From Proteobacteria bacterium UBA3588 (GTDB lineage Bacteria > Pseudomonadota > Gammaproteobacteria > Thiohalomonadales > Thiohalomonadaceae), in assembly GCA_002376325.1 (NCBI GenBank), contig DFMR01000139.1:1-57982 (forward strand): a DNA stretch of 57,982 bases, read 5' to 3'. The notes beneath the pieces were generated by a model. The model was not told where the DNA came from, ran no database searches, and saw only the letters and a program-made list of their open reading frames with translations. Shown here one piece after another: positions 8,477-17,063 of the stretch; position 1 is the stretch's first letter, and each line of letters starts with the position of its first letter. The position numbers were made by a program, and so were the translations under genes.

Positions 8477-9154
8477 CTACTGCAAACCCAGCCGCGTCCG
8501 GCAATGCGCCAGTACCGCGGCCAGCACCTGTTCGATACCCAGTTCGGAGGTATCGATCACCACCGCATCGTCCGCCGGCTTGAGCGGCGAGACTGCACGG
8601 TTACGATCGCGTTCATCGCGTTCCGCGATTTCGGCATAAAGACTGCGAAGATTAGCATCTAACCCCTTTTCCTTCAACTGCTTATAGCGACGCTGGGCAC
8701 GCACTTCGGCCGTCGCGGCCAGAAATATCTTAAGCGCGGCGTCGGGAAACACGGTGGTCCCCATATCGCGGCCGTCGGCGACCAGCCCCGGTGCCTGGCG
8801 AAAGGCGCGCTGGCGCGCCAGCAGCGCATCGCGTACCGCCGGCACCGCGGCCACCCGCGAAGCGTCGTTACCCGCCCGCTCGGTCCGTATATCGTCGCTA
8901 ACTTCTTGTCCTTCAAGGAAAATACCCACATCTCCCAGATCACCGGGGCGGAATTCCACCGCCAGCCCGCGGGCCACGCTCGCCACGGCGGCGGGGTCTT
9001 CGAAGGGGGTGGCGTTGCGGCGGGCCGCCAGCGCAGTCAGACGATACAAGGCGCCGCTGTCGAGAAAATGCCAACCGAAGCGGCGGGCCAGCAGCTGGCT
9101 GACGGTCCCTTTTCCGACCCCGCTGGGGCCGTCGATGGTGATCACCGGGATCAT
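8477..9154 (-). CDS. cmk: Cytidylate kinase
   Basis: A 225-residue nucleoside monophosphate kinase that phosphorylates CMP and dCMP with ATP. The P-loop GPSGVGKGT is at residues 9-17. The CMP-binding segment LDSGALYRL and the DGRDMGTTVFPDA region, both typical of bacterial Cmk, follow. Its ATG overlaps the aroA stop by four bases (ATGA), so translation is coupled. The aroA-cmk-rpsA order is widely conserved. Confidence 0.97.
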   Translation of the reverse strand: MIPVITIDGPSGVGKGTVSQLLARRFGWHFLDSGALYRLTALAARRNATPFEDPAAVASVARGLAVEFRPGDLGDVGIFLEGQEVSDDIRTERAGNDASRVAAVPAVRDALLARQRAFRQAPGLVADGRDMGTTVFPDAALKIFLAATAEVRAQRRYKQLKEKGLDANLRSLYAEIAERDERDRNRAVSPLKPADDAVVIDTSELGIEQVLAAVLAHCRTRLGLQ

Positions 9155-10482
9155 CGGTCCGCCTCCGCCACGAGATCGAGGCCGGCCTTGCGGGCCAGAT
9201 CGACGAATCCGGGGAAGGAGGTATCGACATTGGCACAGTCGGTAATGGTGATCGGCCCGGTTGCGCGCAGTGCCGCCATGGCGAAGGACATGGCGATGCG
9301 GTGGTCGCCATGGCTGTCGACCCGGCCACTGCCGAGGGTGCCGCCCTGGATGACGATGCCGTCCGGCGTCGCCCGGGCGTCGATGCCGAGGGCGACCAGA
9401 CCGTCGGCCATCACCTGGATACGATCGCTCTCCTTCACGCGCAGCTCCTCGGCGCCGGTCAGCACCGTCTCGCCCTCGGCGCAGGCGGCGGCGACGAACA
9501 GCGCCGGGAACTCGTCGATGGCCAGCGGCACCTGATCTTCGGGAATACGGATACCCTTGAGCTTGCCTGCACGCACGCGGATATCCGCTACCGGCTCGCC
9601 GCCCACCTCGCGCTCATTCAACAGCTCCAGCCCGGCGCCCATCAGGCGCAGGATATTGATCACGCCGATGCGGGTTGGATTGATGCCCACATGCTCCAGC
9701 ACGATATCCGAACCGGCGGCGATGGCGGCGCCGACCATGAAGAAGGTGGCCGAAGAGATATCGGCGGGAACGTCGATGGGTGCGGCGCTCAGTTTGCCGC
9801 CGCCCTGCACGCACACCTTACCGCCGCTGCGCTCCACCGGGTAGCCGAAGCCGGTGAGCATGCGCTCGGTATGGTCGCGGGTCGGCGCCGGTTCGCTGAC
9901 GCAGGTACGGCCTTCGGCATAGAGACCGGCCAGCAGCAGGCACGACTTCACCTGGGCGCTGGCCATGGGCATCGGGTAGTCGATCCCCTTGAGCCGCTGC
10001 CCGCCTTTCACCTTGAGCGGCGGCGTCCCTTTTTCGCTGGTCTCCACTACCGCCCCCATTAGCCGCAGCGGATCGGTCACCCGCTTCATCGGCCGCGTGG
10101 AGAGGGAAGCGTCGCCGCCCATCTCCACGTCGAAGCCCTGAGCCGCCATCAGCCCGGAGAGCAGCCGCATCGAGGTACCGGAATTGCCCAGATAAAGCGA
10201 CTTGGCCGGCGCCCGCAGGCCGTGCATGCCGACGCCGTGGATGGTGACCTGTCCGTCCGCCGGTCCTTCGATCCGCACCCCCATGGCGCGGAACGCCTCA
10301 AGGGTGGCGAGATTATCCTCGCCCTCCAGAAAGCCGCTCACTTCGGTCACCCCCTCGGCCAGGGCGCCGAGCATGATGGAGCGGTGGGAGATGGATTTAT
10401 CGCCCGGCACGCGAATGCGGCCGCTGAGCGCGCCACCGGGTGCGGCGCGGAAGATGATCTGCTTTTCGCTGCTGTCGGACAT
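9151..10482 (-). CDS. aroA: 3-phosphoshikimate 1-carboxyvinyltransferase (EPSP synthase)
   Basis: A 443-residue shikimate-pathway enzyme that joins phosphoenolpyruvate and shikimate-3-phosphate. It has PGDKSISHR with Lys29, LGNSGTSMRLLSG, MASAQVKSCLLLAGL, TRDHTERML and ELRVKESDR. The overall sequence resembles the class II (CP4-like) enzymes, but the position that is Ala in CP4 is Gly here (GNSGT). It lies 36 bases after tyrA as a separate gene, whereas Pseudomonas carries a TyrA-AroA fusion. Confidence 0.96.
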   Translation of the reverse strand: MSDSSEKQIIFRAAPGGALSGRIRVPGDKSISHRSIMLGALAEGVTEVSGFLEGEDNLATLEAFRAMGVRIEGPADGQVTIHGVGMHGLRAPAKSLYLGNSGTSMRLLSGLMAAQGFDVEMGGDASLSTRPMKRVTDPLRLMGAVVETSEKGTPPLKVKGGQRLKGIDYPMPMASAQVKSCLLLAGLYAEGRTCVSEPAPTRDHTERMLTGFGYPVERSGGKVCVQGGGKLSAAPIDVPADISSATFFMVGAAIAAGSDIVLEHVGINPTRIGVINILRLMGAGLELLNEREVGGEPVADIRVRAGKLKGIRIPEDQVPLAIDEFPALFVAAACAEGETVLTGAEELRVKESDRIQVMADGLVALGIDARATPDGIVIQGGTLGSGRVDSHGDHRIAMSFAMAALRATGPITITDCANVDTSFPGFVDLARKAGLDLVAEADR

Positions 10483-10518
10483 GGTGTTGTCGTATGTGGT
10501 CGTCGTGGGGACGAAGGG

Positions 10519-11376
10519 TTATTGCTTGAATTCGTCGCGTGCCTGTTTGGCGCGGCGGAAGGTGGTCAGGATCGCCTCGCCGTCGCCGCGCTCGATGGCG
10601 CCGCGCAGTTGAGCCAAATCCGCGGCGTAGCGATCCATCACGCCAAGGAGCGCGTCGCGGTTGGCCAGACAGATGTCGTGCCACATGCGCGGGTCGCTGG
10701 AGGCGATGCGGGTGAAGTCGCGGAAACCGCCGGCGGCGAAGCAGAAGATCTCAGTGTGCTCCTCCATCCGCGCCAGGGTATCGACCAGGGTGTAAGCCAG
10801 GATGTGCGGCAGGTGGCTGGTGGCGGCCAGCACCTCGTCGTGGTGCCGCACCGCCATCTCCACCACCTGGGCACCCGCCGCCTGCCACATGCCGCGCACC
10901 GTCTCCAGCGCAGCGCGATCGGTGGTGGCCAGCGGCGTCAGAATCACGCGGCGGTTATGGTACAGCTCGGCGAACGACGCGGCCACGCCGCTGCGTTCGG
11001 TGCCGGCGATGGGGTGGCCTGGAATGAAACGCGGCGGAACGGTGCCGAACACGCGCTCCGCCGCCGTCACCACAGAGCCCTTGGTACTGCCGACGTCGGT
11101 AACGATCGTCTGCGGCGACAGGAAGGGGGCAAGTTCGCGCAACACCCCCTCCATCGCCCCGACCGGCACCGCCAGCACCACCACATCCGCATCGCGCAGC
11201 GCCGCCTGCGGATCGGTTTCGGCGCGATCGATGACCCCCAGCTCCTGCGCCAGCTGCAACGCCTGGGGATCGCGGCCGTAGCCGACCACCTCCCCCACCG
11301 CGTCGGCCACTTTCAATGCCCGCGCCAGGGAACCGCCGATCAGGCCGACACCGACGATGCAGAGGCGTCGAATCAT
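10519..11376 (-). CDS. tyrA: Prephenate/arogenate dehydrogenase
   Basis: A 285-residue NAD(P)-dependent enzyme of tyrosine synthesis. It starts MIRRLCIVGVGLIGGSLAR, a Rossmann GxGxxG loop at residues 9-14, and continues with VVLAVPVGAM, VTDVGSTKG, FIPGHPIAGTERSG and HDEVLAATSHLPH, the family catalytic segments. There is no fused chorismate mutase or ACT domain. The start ATG 11376 is two bases after the aroF stop; the frame upstream to 11562 is the antisense-like shadow of aroF. Whether it prefers prephenate or arogenate cannot be read from the sequence. Confidence 0.94.
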   Translation of the reverse strand: MIRRLCIVGVGLIGGSLARALKVADAVGEVVGYGRDPQALQLAQELGVIDRAETDPQAALRDADVVVLAVPVGAMEGVLRELAPFLSPQTIVTDVGSTKGSVVTAAERVFGTVPPRFIPGHPIAGTERSGVAASFAELYHNRRVILTPLATTDRAALETVRGMWQAAGAQVVEMAVRHHDEVLAATSHLPHILAYTLVDTLARMEEHTEIFCFAAGGFRDFTRIASSDPRMWHDICLANRDALLGVMDRYAADLAQLRGAIERGDGEAILTTFRRAKQARDEFKQ

Positions 11377-11378
11377 GC

Positions 11379-12395
11379 TCAGATATCGCGCCCGATGGCC
11401 TGGGCGATGCCTTTGAGTTGCCCCATCAGGTCGACCAGTTCCTGCGGGTTCAGCGCCTGATCCGCATCGCACCACGCCTCGCACGGGTTGGGATGCATCT
11501 CCACCAGCAACCCGTCGGCACCCGCGGCGATGGCCGCGCGCGCCAGCGCCGGCACCATCCACGCCTTGCCGCCGGCATGGCTGGGATCGATGATCACCGG
11601 CAGATGGGTCTCTTTCTTCAGCACCGGAATGGCGGTGACGTCGAGCATGTTGCGGTAGTAGGTCTCGAAGCTGCGCACGCCGCGCTCACAGAAGATGATA
11701 TCGTGATTGCCGCCGGCCGCGATGTACTCCGCCGCCATCAGCCACTCGGAGATGGTGGCCGCCATGCCGCGCTTGAGTACCACCGGCTTGTGCAGACGCC
11801 CCACCTCTTTGAGCAGGTCGAAGTTCTGCATGTTGCGGGTGCCGATCTGGATCACGTCGACGTCGTATTTGAGGAAGGCGTCGATCTGGCGCACGTCCAT
11901 CAGCTCGGTGACGATGGGCAGTTTGTGCTTGTCGGCCGCCTGGCGGAAAATCTCCAGCCCTTCGACGCCTGCACCCTGAAAGCTGTAGGGACTGGTGCGC
12001 GGCTTGAACGCACCGCCGCGCATCAGGCGGCAGCCGGCCGCCGCCACCTGCGCCGCCGCCTCGTCCATCTGCGCTTGGGTCTCCACCGAGCAGGGGCCGG
12101 CGATCACCTGGATCTGCCTGCCGCCCAGCTTCACGCCTTTGATATCGATCACGGTGTCCTGTTTTTGATAGGAGCGGGCGACGATCTTGTAAGGCTTCAT
12201 CACCCGGATAACGTCTTCCACGCCGGGCAGCGCCTGTAGCAGCTCCTTGTCGATCTTGCCCTCGTCGCCGATGGCGCCGATCACGGTACGCTCCATACCG
12301 CGCGAGACATTGCTGCCCAGCCCCCAGCCCTTCAGCCGCTGGACCACGCTGTCGATCTGCGTGTCGGTAACCTCATTGCTCATGATGATGATCAT
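11379..12395 (-). CDS. aroF: 3-deoxy-7-phosphoheptulonate (DAHP) synthase, class I-beta, with regulatory domain
   Basis: A 338-residue enzyme for the first shikimate-pathway step. Residues 1-70 form the ferredoxin-like regulatory domain typical of Thermotoga-type enzymes (MIIIM start, then VIGAIGDEG and LPGVEDVIRVMKPYK). The TIM barrel begins near residue 85 and has IAGPCSVE (100-105), RGGAFKPRTSPYSFQG, KRGM and DPSHAGGK. The N-terminal domain in this class mediates feedback control by aromatic amino acids. It sits between hisC and tyrA, so the first committed step and the terminal branches are cotranscribed. Confidence 0.95.
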   Translation of the reverse strand: MIIIMSNEVTDTQIDSVVQRLKGWGLGSNVSRGMERTVIGAIGDEGKIDKELLQALPGVEDVIRVMKPYKIVARSYQKQDTVIDIKGVKLGGRQIQVIAGPCSVETQAQMDEAAAQVAAAGCRLMRGGAFKPRTSPYSFQGAGVEGLEIFRQAADKHKLPIVTELMDVRQIDAFLKYDVDVIQIGTRNMQNFDLLKEVGRLHKPVVLKRGMAATISEWLMAAEYIAAGGNHDIIFCERGVRSFETYYRNMLDVTAIPVLKKETHLPVIIDPSHAGGKAWMVPALARAAIAAGADGLLVEMHPNPCEAWCDADQALNPQELVDLMGQLKGIAQAIGRDI

Positions 12396-12440
12396 GTCGA
12401 TACCACTCTCTAAGACTCAATAAAAATTCGTTGGCGACGG

Positions 12441-13556
12441 CTAGCGTCCCAGTACCTTGCGCAGCGCCTGGAGCAGGCGCCCGTTATCTTCCGGCAAGCC
12501 GATGGTGATGCGCAGATGGTCGGGCATGCCGTAATTGGCCACCGGGCGCACGATGATTCCTTTGCGCAGCAACCCTTCGTAGATCGGCGCCGCCGGCTGC
12601 CCCATGTCCACGCTGATGAAGTTACCCACCGAGGGGATGTAATCGAGCCCTAGTTCGTTTGCGCCCTGCGCCAGCTGCCGCATGCCTGCGGCATTCAATT
12701 CCAGCGACTGCCGCAGGTGTTGGTCGTCGTCCAGCGCCGCCGCGGCCGCGGCCAAGGCCACGTTGTTGACGTTGAACGGCGGACGCACCCGGTTCATCAG
12801 ATCCGCCACCTGCGGGTGGGAGACGCCGTAGCCGACCCGCAGCCCGGCGAGACCATAACACTTGGAGAAAGTGCGCGCGACTATGAGGTTCGGATAGCGC
12901 CCGACCCATTGCATGGCGTCGGGATAGTCGTCCGCCGCCAGCGCCGGGTGGCTGGCATATTCGAAATAGGCCTCGTCCACCACCAGCAGCACATGGGACG
13001 GCAGGTCGACGATGAAGCGCTCCAGTTCGGCGCCGCCGAGCCAGGTGCCGGTGGGATTGTTGGGGTTGGCGAGAAACACCAGGCGGGTCCGCTCGCTGAT
13101 CGCCGCACGCATCGCCGCCAGGTCGTTGCCCCAGGCCTTCGCCGGGACCACCACCGCCGTGGCGCCCGCCGCCCGGGTCAGGATCGGATAGAGGGCGAAA
13201 CTGTGCTCGGAGAACAGCACCTCGTCCTGCGGCGTGACGAAGGCGCGCACCGCAAAGTCGAGGATGTCGCTGGAACCGTTGCCCAGGGTCAGCTGCTCCA
13301 TGGCCACGCCCAGCCGCTCGGTCAGTTTCTGTTTCAGTACGAAGCCGTTGCCGTCCGGGTAGAGCCAGACATCCTCCAGCACGGCGCGCGCCGCGGCCAG
13401 CGCCCTGGGGCTCGGCCCCAGCGGGTTTTCGTTGGAGGCGAGCTTGATGACGTTGCTCACGCCATACTCGCGCTCCAGCTCCTCGATCGGCTTGCCCGGC
13501 TGATAGGGTCTCAGTTGCCGCACGCCCGGCGTGGCCAGTTGCAGAAAATCGATCAT
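12441..13556 (-). CDS. hisC: Histidinol-phosphate / aromatic amino acid aminotransferase
   Basis: A 371-residue PLP aminotransferase of the HisC family: LASNENPLGPSP, NPNNPTG and the PLP lysine in ARTFSKCYGLAGLRVGYG. In this family some copies transaminate histidinol phosphate and others phenylpyruvate or hydroxyphenylpyruvate. Placement between pheA and aroF suggests that its main task here is the last step of Phe/Tyr synthesis, perhaps along with histidine synthesis. It starts at ATG 13556, six bases after the pheA stop. Confidence 0.94.
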   Translation of the reverse strand: MIDFLQLATPGVRQLRPYQPGKPIEELEREYGVSNVIKLASNENPLGPSPRALAAARAVLEDVWLYPDGNGFVLKQKLTERLGVAMEQLTLGNGSSDILDFAVRAFVTPQDEVLFSEHSFALYPILTRAAGATAVVVPAKAWGNDLAAMRAAISERTRLVFLANPNNPTGTWLGGAELERFIVDLPSHVLLVVDEAYFEYASHPALAADDYPDAMQWVGRYPNLIVARTFSKCYGLAGLRVGYGVSHPQVADLMNRVRPPFNVNNVALAAAAAALDDDQHLRQSLELNAAGMRQLAQGANELGLDYIPSVGNFISVDMGQPAAPIYEGLLRKGIIVRPVANYGMPDHLRITIGLPEDNGRLLQALRKVLGR

Positions 13557-13562
13557 GATCGT

Positions 13563-14645
13563 TTACAGGACGGCTTTGGGATAGGAGCCTAGGATCTTGA
13601 ACAGGGCCGATTCTGCTTCCAGTTGCTGCAGCGCAGTCGCCACCTTCTTATCCTGGGCATGCCCTTCGATATCGAAGAAGAAGACGTACTCCCACATGCC
13701 CTGGCGCGACGGGCGCGACTCGACACGGGTCATGGAGATACCGTTGTCGGCCAGCGGCGCCAACAGGTGGAACAGGGCGCCGGGCTTGTTGCGGGCGGCC
13801 ACCATCAGCGACGTCTTGTCGTCGCCGCTTGCAGTAACGACATCGTTGCCGATCACCAGAAAACGGGTGGTGTTGCCCGGAGTGTCCTCGATATTTTGCG
13901 CCAAGGCGGGCAACGCGTAGATATCCGCGGCGTTATTGCCGGCAACCGCAGCGGCGTCGCGCTCTTCGGCCGCGCGGCGCGCCCCCTCCGCATTGTTGCT
14001 CACGGCGACGCGCTCGGCGTGCGGCAGATTGGCATCCAGCCATTCGCGGCACTGTGCCAGAGCCTGACTGTGGGCATAGACGCGCCGAACCTGCGCCAGC
14101 GATTGCGCATGGCTGAGCAGGTTGTGGCGAATGCGCAGGTTGATCTCGCCGCAGATGCGCAGGCCTGAGCGCATGAACATGTCGAGGGTATGGGTCACCA
14201 CGCCTTCGGATGAATTCTCCACCGGCACTACCCCGTAGTGGGCACTGCCCGCCTCCACCTCGCGGAACACCTCATCGATGGCCGCCAGGGGCAGCGTCGT
14301 CACCGCCGCGCCGAACTGTTTCAACGCCGCAGCGTGCGTGTAGCTGCCGGCCGGTCCGAAATAGGCGATACGCAGCGGCTGCTCCAGGGCCAGACAGGCC
14401 GACATGATTTCGCGGAACAAGCGCGCCATATCGTCCGCCGGCAACGGTCCCGTATTACGCTCTTTGACCTTGCTCAGCACCTGCGCTTCGCGTTCGGCGC
14501 GATAGAAGATCACATCACCGCCGACACCGACCTTGACCCGCGCCACCTCCTGCGCGAGCGCGGCGCGTTCGTTGATCAAGCTCTGGATATGCTCATCCAG
14601 TGCGTCGATCCGTTCCCGTAAGACTTGCAGCTGTTGTTCGCTCAT
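13563..14645 (-). CDS. pheA: Bifunctional chorismate mutase / prephenate dehydratase (P-protein)
   Basis: A 360-residue fusion. Residues 1-90 are an AroQ-type chorismate mutase helix bundle (RERIDALDEHIQSLINERA). Residues about 93-270 are the prephenate dehydratase domain with IAYFGPAGSYTHAAA, VVPVENSSEG and the catalytic NTTRFLVIG. The C-terminal ACT domain contains MTRVESRPSRQGMWEYVFF, the phenylalanine-binding ESRP motif, so feedback inhibition by phenylalanine is expected. It is 9 bases after serA. Confidence 0.97.
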   Translation of the reverse strand: MSEQQLQVLRERIDALDEHIQSLINERAALAQEVARVKVGVGGDVIFYRAEREAQVLSKVKERNTGPLPADDMARLFREIMSACLALEQPLRIAYFGPAGSYTHAAALKQFGAAVTTLPLAAIDEVFREVEAGSAHYGVVPVENSSEGVVTHTLDMFMRSGLRICGEINLRIRHNLLSHAQSLAQVRRVYAHSQALAQCREWLDANLPHAERVAVSNNAEGARRAAEERDAAAVAGNNAADIYALPALAQNIEDTPGNTTRFLVIGNDVVTASGDDKTSLMVAARNKPGALFHLLAPLADNGISMTRVESRPSRQGMWEYVFFFDIEGHAQDKKVATALQQLEAESALFKILGSYPKAVL

Positions 14646-14654
14646 ATCATCCGT

Positions 14655-15824
14655 TCATTCGATCACACGGACCGCCAGCACCCCGGCGATGCCCGCGATG
14701 CGCTCCACCACCTCGGCCGGCAGCGGCTTGTCCACGTCAACCACCGTGTAGGCCAGTTCGCCGCGCGATTTGTTGAGCATATCGACGATATTCAATCCGC
14801 CCTTGCCCAGATCGCTCGATACCTGACTCAGCATATTGGGCACGTTGGAGTTTACCACCGCCAAGCGGTAGGTCCCTGCGCTGCGCGCCATGATCACCTC
14901 GGGGAAATTCACCGAGTTGCGCACGTTGCCGTTCTCCAGGTAGTCGCGCACCTGTTCAGCCACCATCACGGCGCAATTATCCTCCGCCTCCTGGGTCGAA
15001 GCGCCCAGATGCGGCAGGGTAATCACCCGTTCATGCCCTTTCAGCAGATTGGTGGGGAAATCGCATACGTAGCCGTACACCTTCCCACCCTTAATCGCCT
15101 CGGCGATGGCCTCGTCGTCGACGATGCCCTTACGGGCAAAATTAAGCACGACCACGCCTTTGCGCATCCGCGCCAGCCGTTCTCGGTTCAGCATGTGCCG
15201 GGTGGCGTCGATGAGCGGCACATGGAAAGTCAGGAAGTCGACCTTCTCCACCATTTCGTCGAAGCCCGCCGCCTTCTGCACCTCCGAGGAGAGCTGCCAT
15301 GCGCCCTCAACCGTAATGCCCGGATCGAAACCGATCACCTTCATGCCCAGCGCAATGGCGGTGTTCGCCACCTCACGGCCGATGGCGCCCAGACCGACCA
15401 CGCCCAGGGTACGTCCGGGCAATTCGAAACCGGCGAAGTTTTTCTTGCCCGCCTCGGTCTGCTTGTCGATACCTGCATCGTCTCCCGCTAGGTTACGGCT
15501 GAAATCCCACGCCTGGCAGATATTGCGGCAGGCCAGCAACATGCCTGCAAGGACCAGCTCTTTCACCGCGTTGGCGTTGGCACCCGGTGCGTTGAACACA
15601 GGGATGCCCAATGTACTCATCTTCTCAACCGGGATGTTGTTCACCCCGGCCCCAGCCCGCCCTACCGCCTTCAGCGACGGCGGTATCGTCATGTCATGCA
15701 TCTTGAATGAGCGCAACAGAATCGCATCGGGATGCTGTATCTCGGACGCAACCTCATACCGGTCCCGCGGCAGTCGATCCAGCCCGGCCGGCGAGATGTT
15801 GTTCAGCGTCAGTATCTTGTACAT
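14655..15824 (-). CDS. serA: D-3-phosphoglycerate dehydrogenase
   Basis: A 389-residue NAD-dependent enzyme for the first step of serine synthesis. It has the NAD-binding loop VVGLGAIGREVANTA, the catalytic region with VVLNFARKGIVDD and LPHLGASTQEAEDN, and a C-terminal ACT domain (from about residue 318, RLAVVNSNVPNMLSQVSS). It is the short ACT-containing form rather than the long form with an intervening domain. The start is ATG 15824 with a GGGGGAG ribosome binding site. It is adjacent to serC, which takes its product onward. Confidence 0.96.
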   Translation of the reverse strand: MYKILTLNNISPAGLDRLPRDRYEVASEIQHPDAILLRSFKMHDMTIPPSLKAVGRAGAGVNNIPVEKMSTLGIPVFNAPGANANAVKELVLAGMLLACRNICQAWDFSRNLAGDDAGIDKQTEAGKKNFAGFELPGRTLGVVGLGAIGREVANTAIALGMKVIGFDPGITVEGAWQLSSEVQKAAGFDEMVEKVDFLTFHVPLIDATRHMLNRERLARMRKGVVVLNFARKGIVDDEAIAEAIKGGKVYGYVCDFPTNLLKGHERVITLPHLGASTQEAEDNCAVMVAEQVRDYLENGNVRNSVNFPEVIMARSAGTYRLAVVNSNVPNMLSQVSSDLGKGGLNIVDMLNKSRGELAYTVVDVDKPLPAEVVERIAGIAGVLAVRVIE

Positions 15825-15906
15825 GGGCTCCCCCTTTGGTAATGACGGGGAACGTCGGGTTGTTATTTTTTTCCCATCGTTTCCCCGCGTTCCCTCCGGT
15901 AAGACC

Positions 15907-16989
15907 TCAGCCGTGGCGCTGGGCGAAGTCTGCCATGAAGGCGACCAACGCGTCGACGCCCGCTTCCGGCATCGCGTTATAGATACTGGCGCGCATGCCG
16001 CCGACGGAACGGTGTCCCTTCAGCGTGACCAGCCCCGCCGCCTTTGCCTCCGAGAGGAACACTGTGTCCAGTTCCGAATCGGCCAGAGTGAACGGCACGT
16101 TCATCCAGGAGCGGCATGCGGTGTCTACGGGATTTTTGTAAAAGCCGGAATTATCGATGGCGGCATAGAGCTTTTCTGCTTTGCGCCGATTGACCGCCGC
16201 CATCTGGGTCAGACCGCCGTTCTTCTTCAACCACTGGAATACCAGGCCGGCCAGGTACCAGCTATAGGTCGCCGGGGTGTTGTACATGGACTCCGCATCG
16301 GCGTGGATTTTATAGTCGAACATGATGGGGGTCCCGACAACGGTTTCACCCATCAGGTCTTCGCGGACAATCACCACGGTCAATCCAGCCGGGCCGATGT
16401 TCTTCTGGGCACCGGCGTAGATCAGACCGTATTGGCTCACGTCGAGCGGACGCGACAGCAGCGTCGAGGACATGTCCGCCACCAGCGGCACCTCACCAGT
16501 GGCGGGGATGTACGGGAACTCCACGCCACGGATAGTCTCGTTCGGCGTGTAATGGACGTAGGCGGCATCGGCACTCAGTTTCAGATCCGCCTGCGCCGGG
16601 CAGGCGGTAAAGTTGCCGGCCGAGGTGTCGGCGGCGACATTCACCTGGCAGAACCGCTTGGCCTCGGTGATGGCCTTCTTCGACCAGTCGCCGGTATTGA
16701 TGTAGTCGGCTCCCTGCTTCCCGCGCAGCAGGTTCAACGGCACCATCGCGAACTGGCTGGAGGCGCCGCCTTGCAGGAACAGCACCTTATAATTGGCGGG
16801 AATGGCCAGCAGCTCGCGCAGATCCGCCTCGGCCTGAGCGGCGATGGACATGTACTCCTTGCCGCGATGACTCATCTCCATCACCGACATGCCGCTGCCG
16901 TTCCAGTCCAGCATCTCGTCGCGGGCCTGTTCGATCACGACCTGCGGCAACATTGCCGGGCCGGCGCTGAAATTGAATACACGTGCCAT
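15907..16989 (-). CDS. serC: Phosphoserine aminotransferase
   Basis: A 360-residue PLP enzyme that converts 3-phosphohydroxypyruvate to phosphoserine. It begins MARVFNFSAGPAMLPQVVIE and contains LFLQGGASSQFAMVP and the PLP lysine in YAGAQKNIGPAG. The C-terminal GHRSVGGMRASIYNAMP segment is also diagnostic. It is upstream of serA, with which it forms a two-step pathway; SerC in many bacteria also serves pyridoxal phosphate synthesis. Confidence 0.97.
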   Translation of the reverse strand: MARVFNFSAGPAMLPQVVIEQARDEMLDWNGSGMSVMEMSHRGKEYMSIAAQAEADLRELLAIPANYKVLFLQGGASSQFAMVPLNLLRGKQGADYINTGDWSKKAITEAKRFCQVNVAADTSAGNFTACPAQADLKLSADAAYVHYTPNETIRGVEFPYIPATGEVPLVADMSSTLLSRPLDVSQYGLIYAGAQKNIGPAGLTVVIVREDLMGETVVGTPIMFDYKIHADAESMYNTPATYSWYLAGLVFQWLKKNGGLTQMAAVNRRKAEKLYAAIDNSGFYKNPVDTACRSWMNVPFTLADSELDTVFLSEAKAAGLVTLKGHRSVGGMRASIYNAMPEAGVDALVAFMADFAQRHG

Positions 16990-17025
16990 CTTGTCTTGTC
17001 CCCACTACGTAAAAGCCAAAGACTC

Positions 17026-17056
17026 AACCACGGGAACCACGGGGGGCACGGGGGAA
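17026..17056. repeat. Degenerate CACGGG tandem repeat in the gyrA-serC gap
   Basis: AACCACGGGAACCACGGG is followed by GGGCACGGGGG: three imperfect copies of a C-A-C-G-G-G unit in 31 bases, between gyrA and serC. It has no coding role and no stem is evident. Confidence 0.5.
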
Positions 17057-17063
17057 ATCAGAA

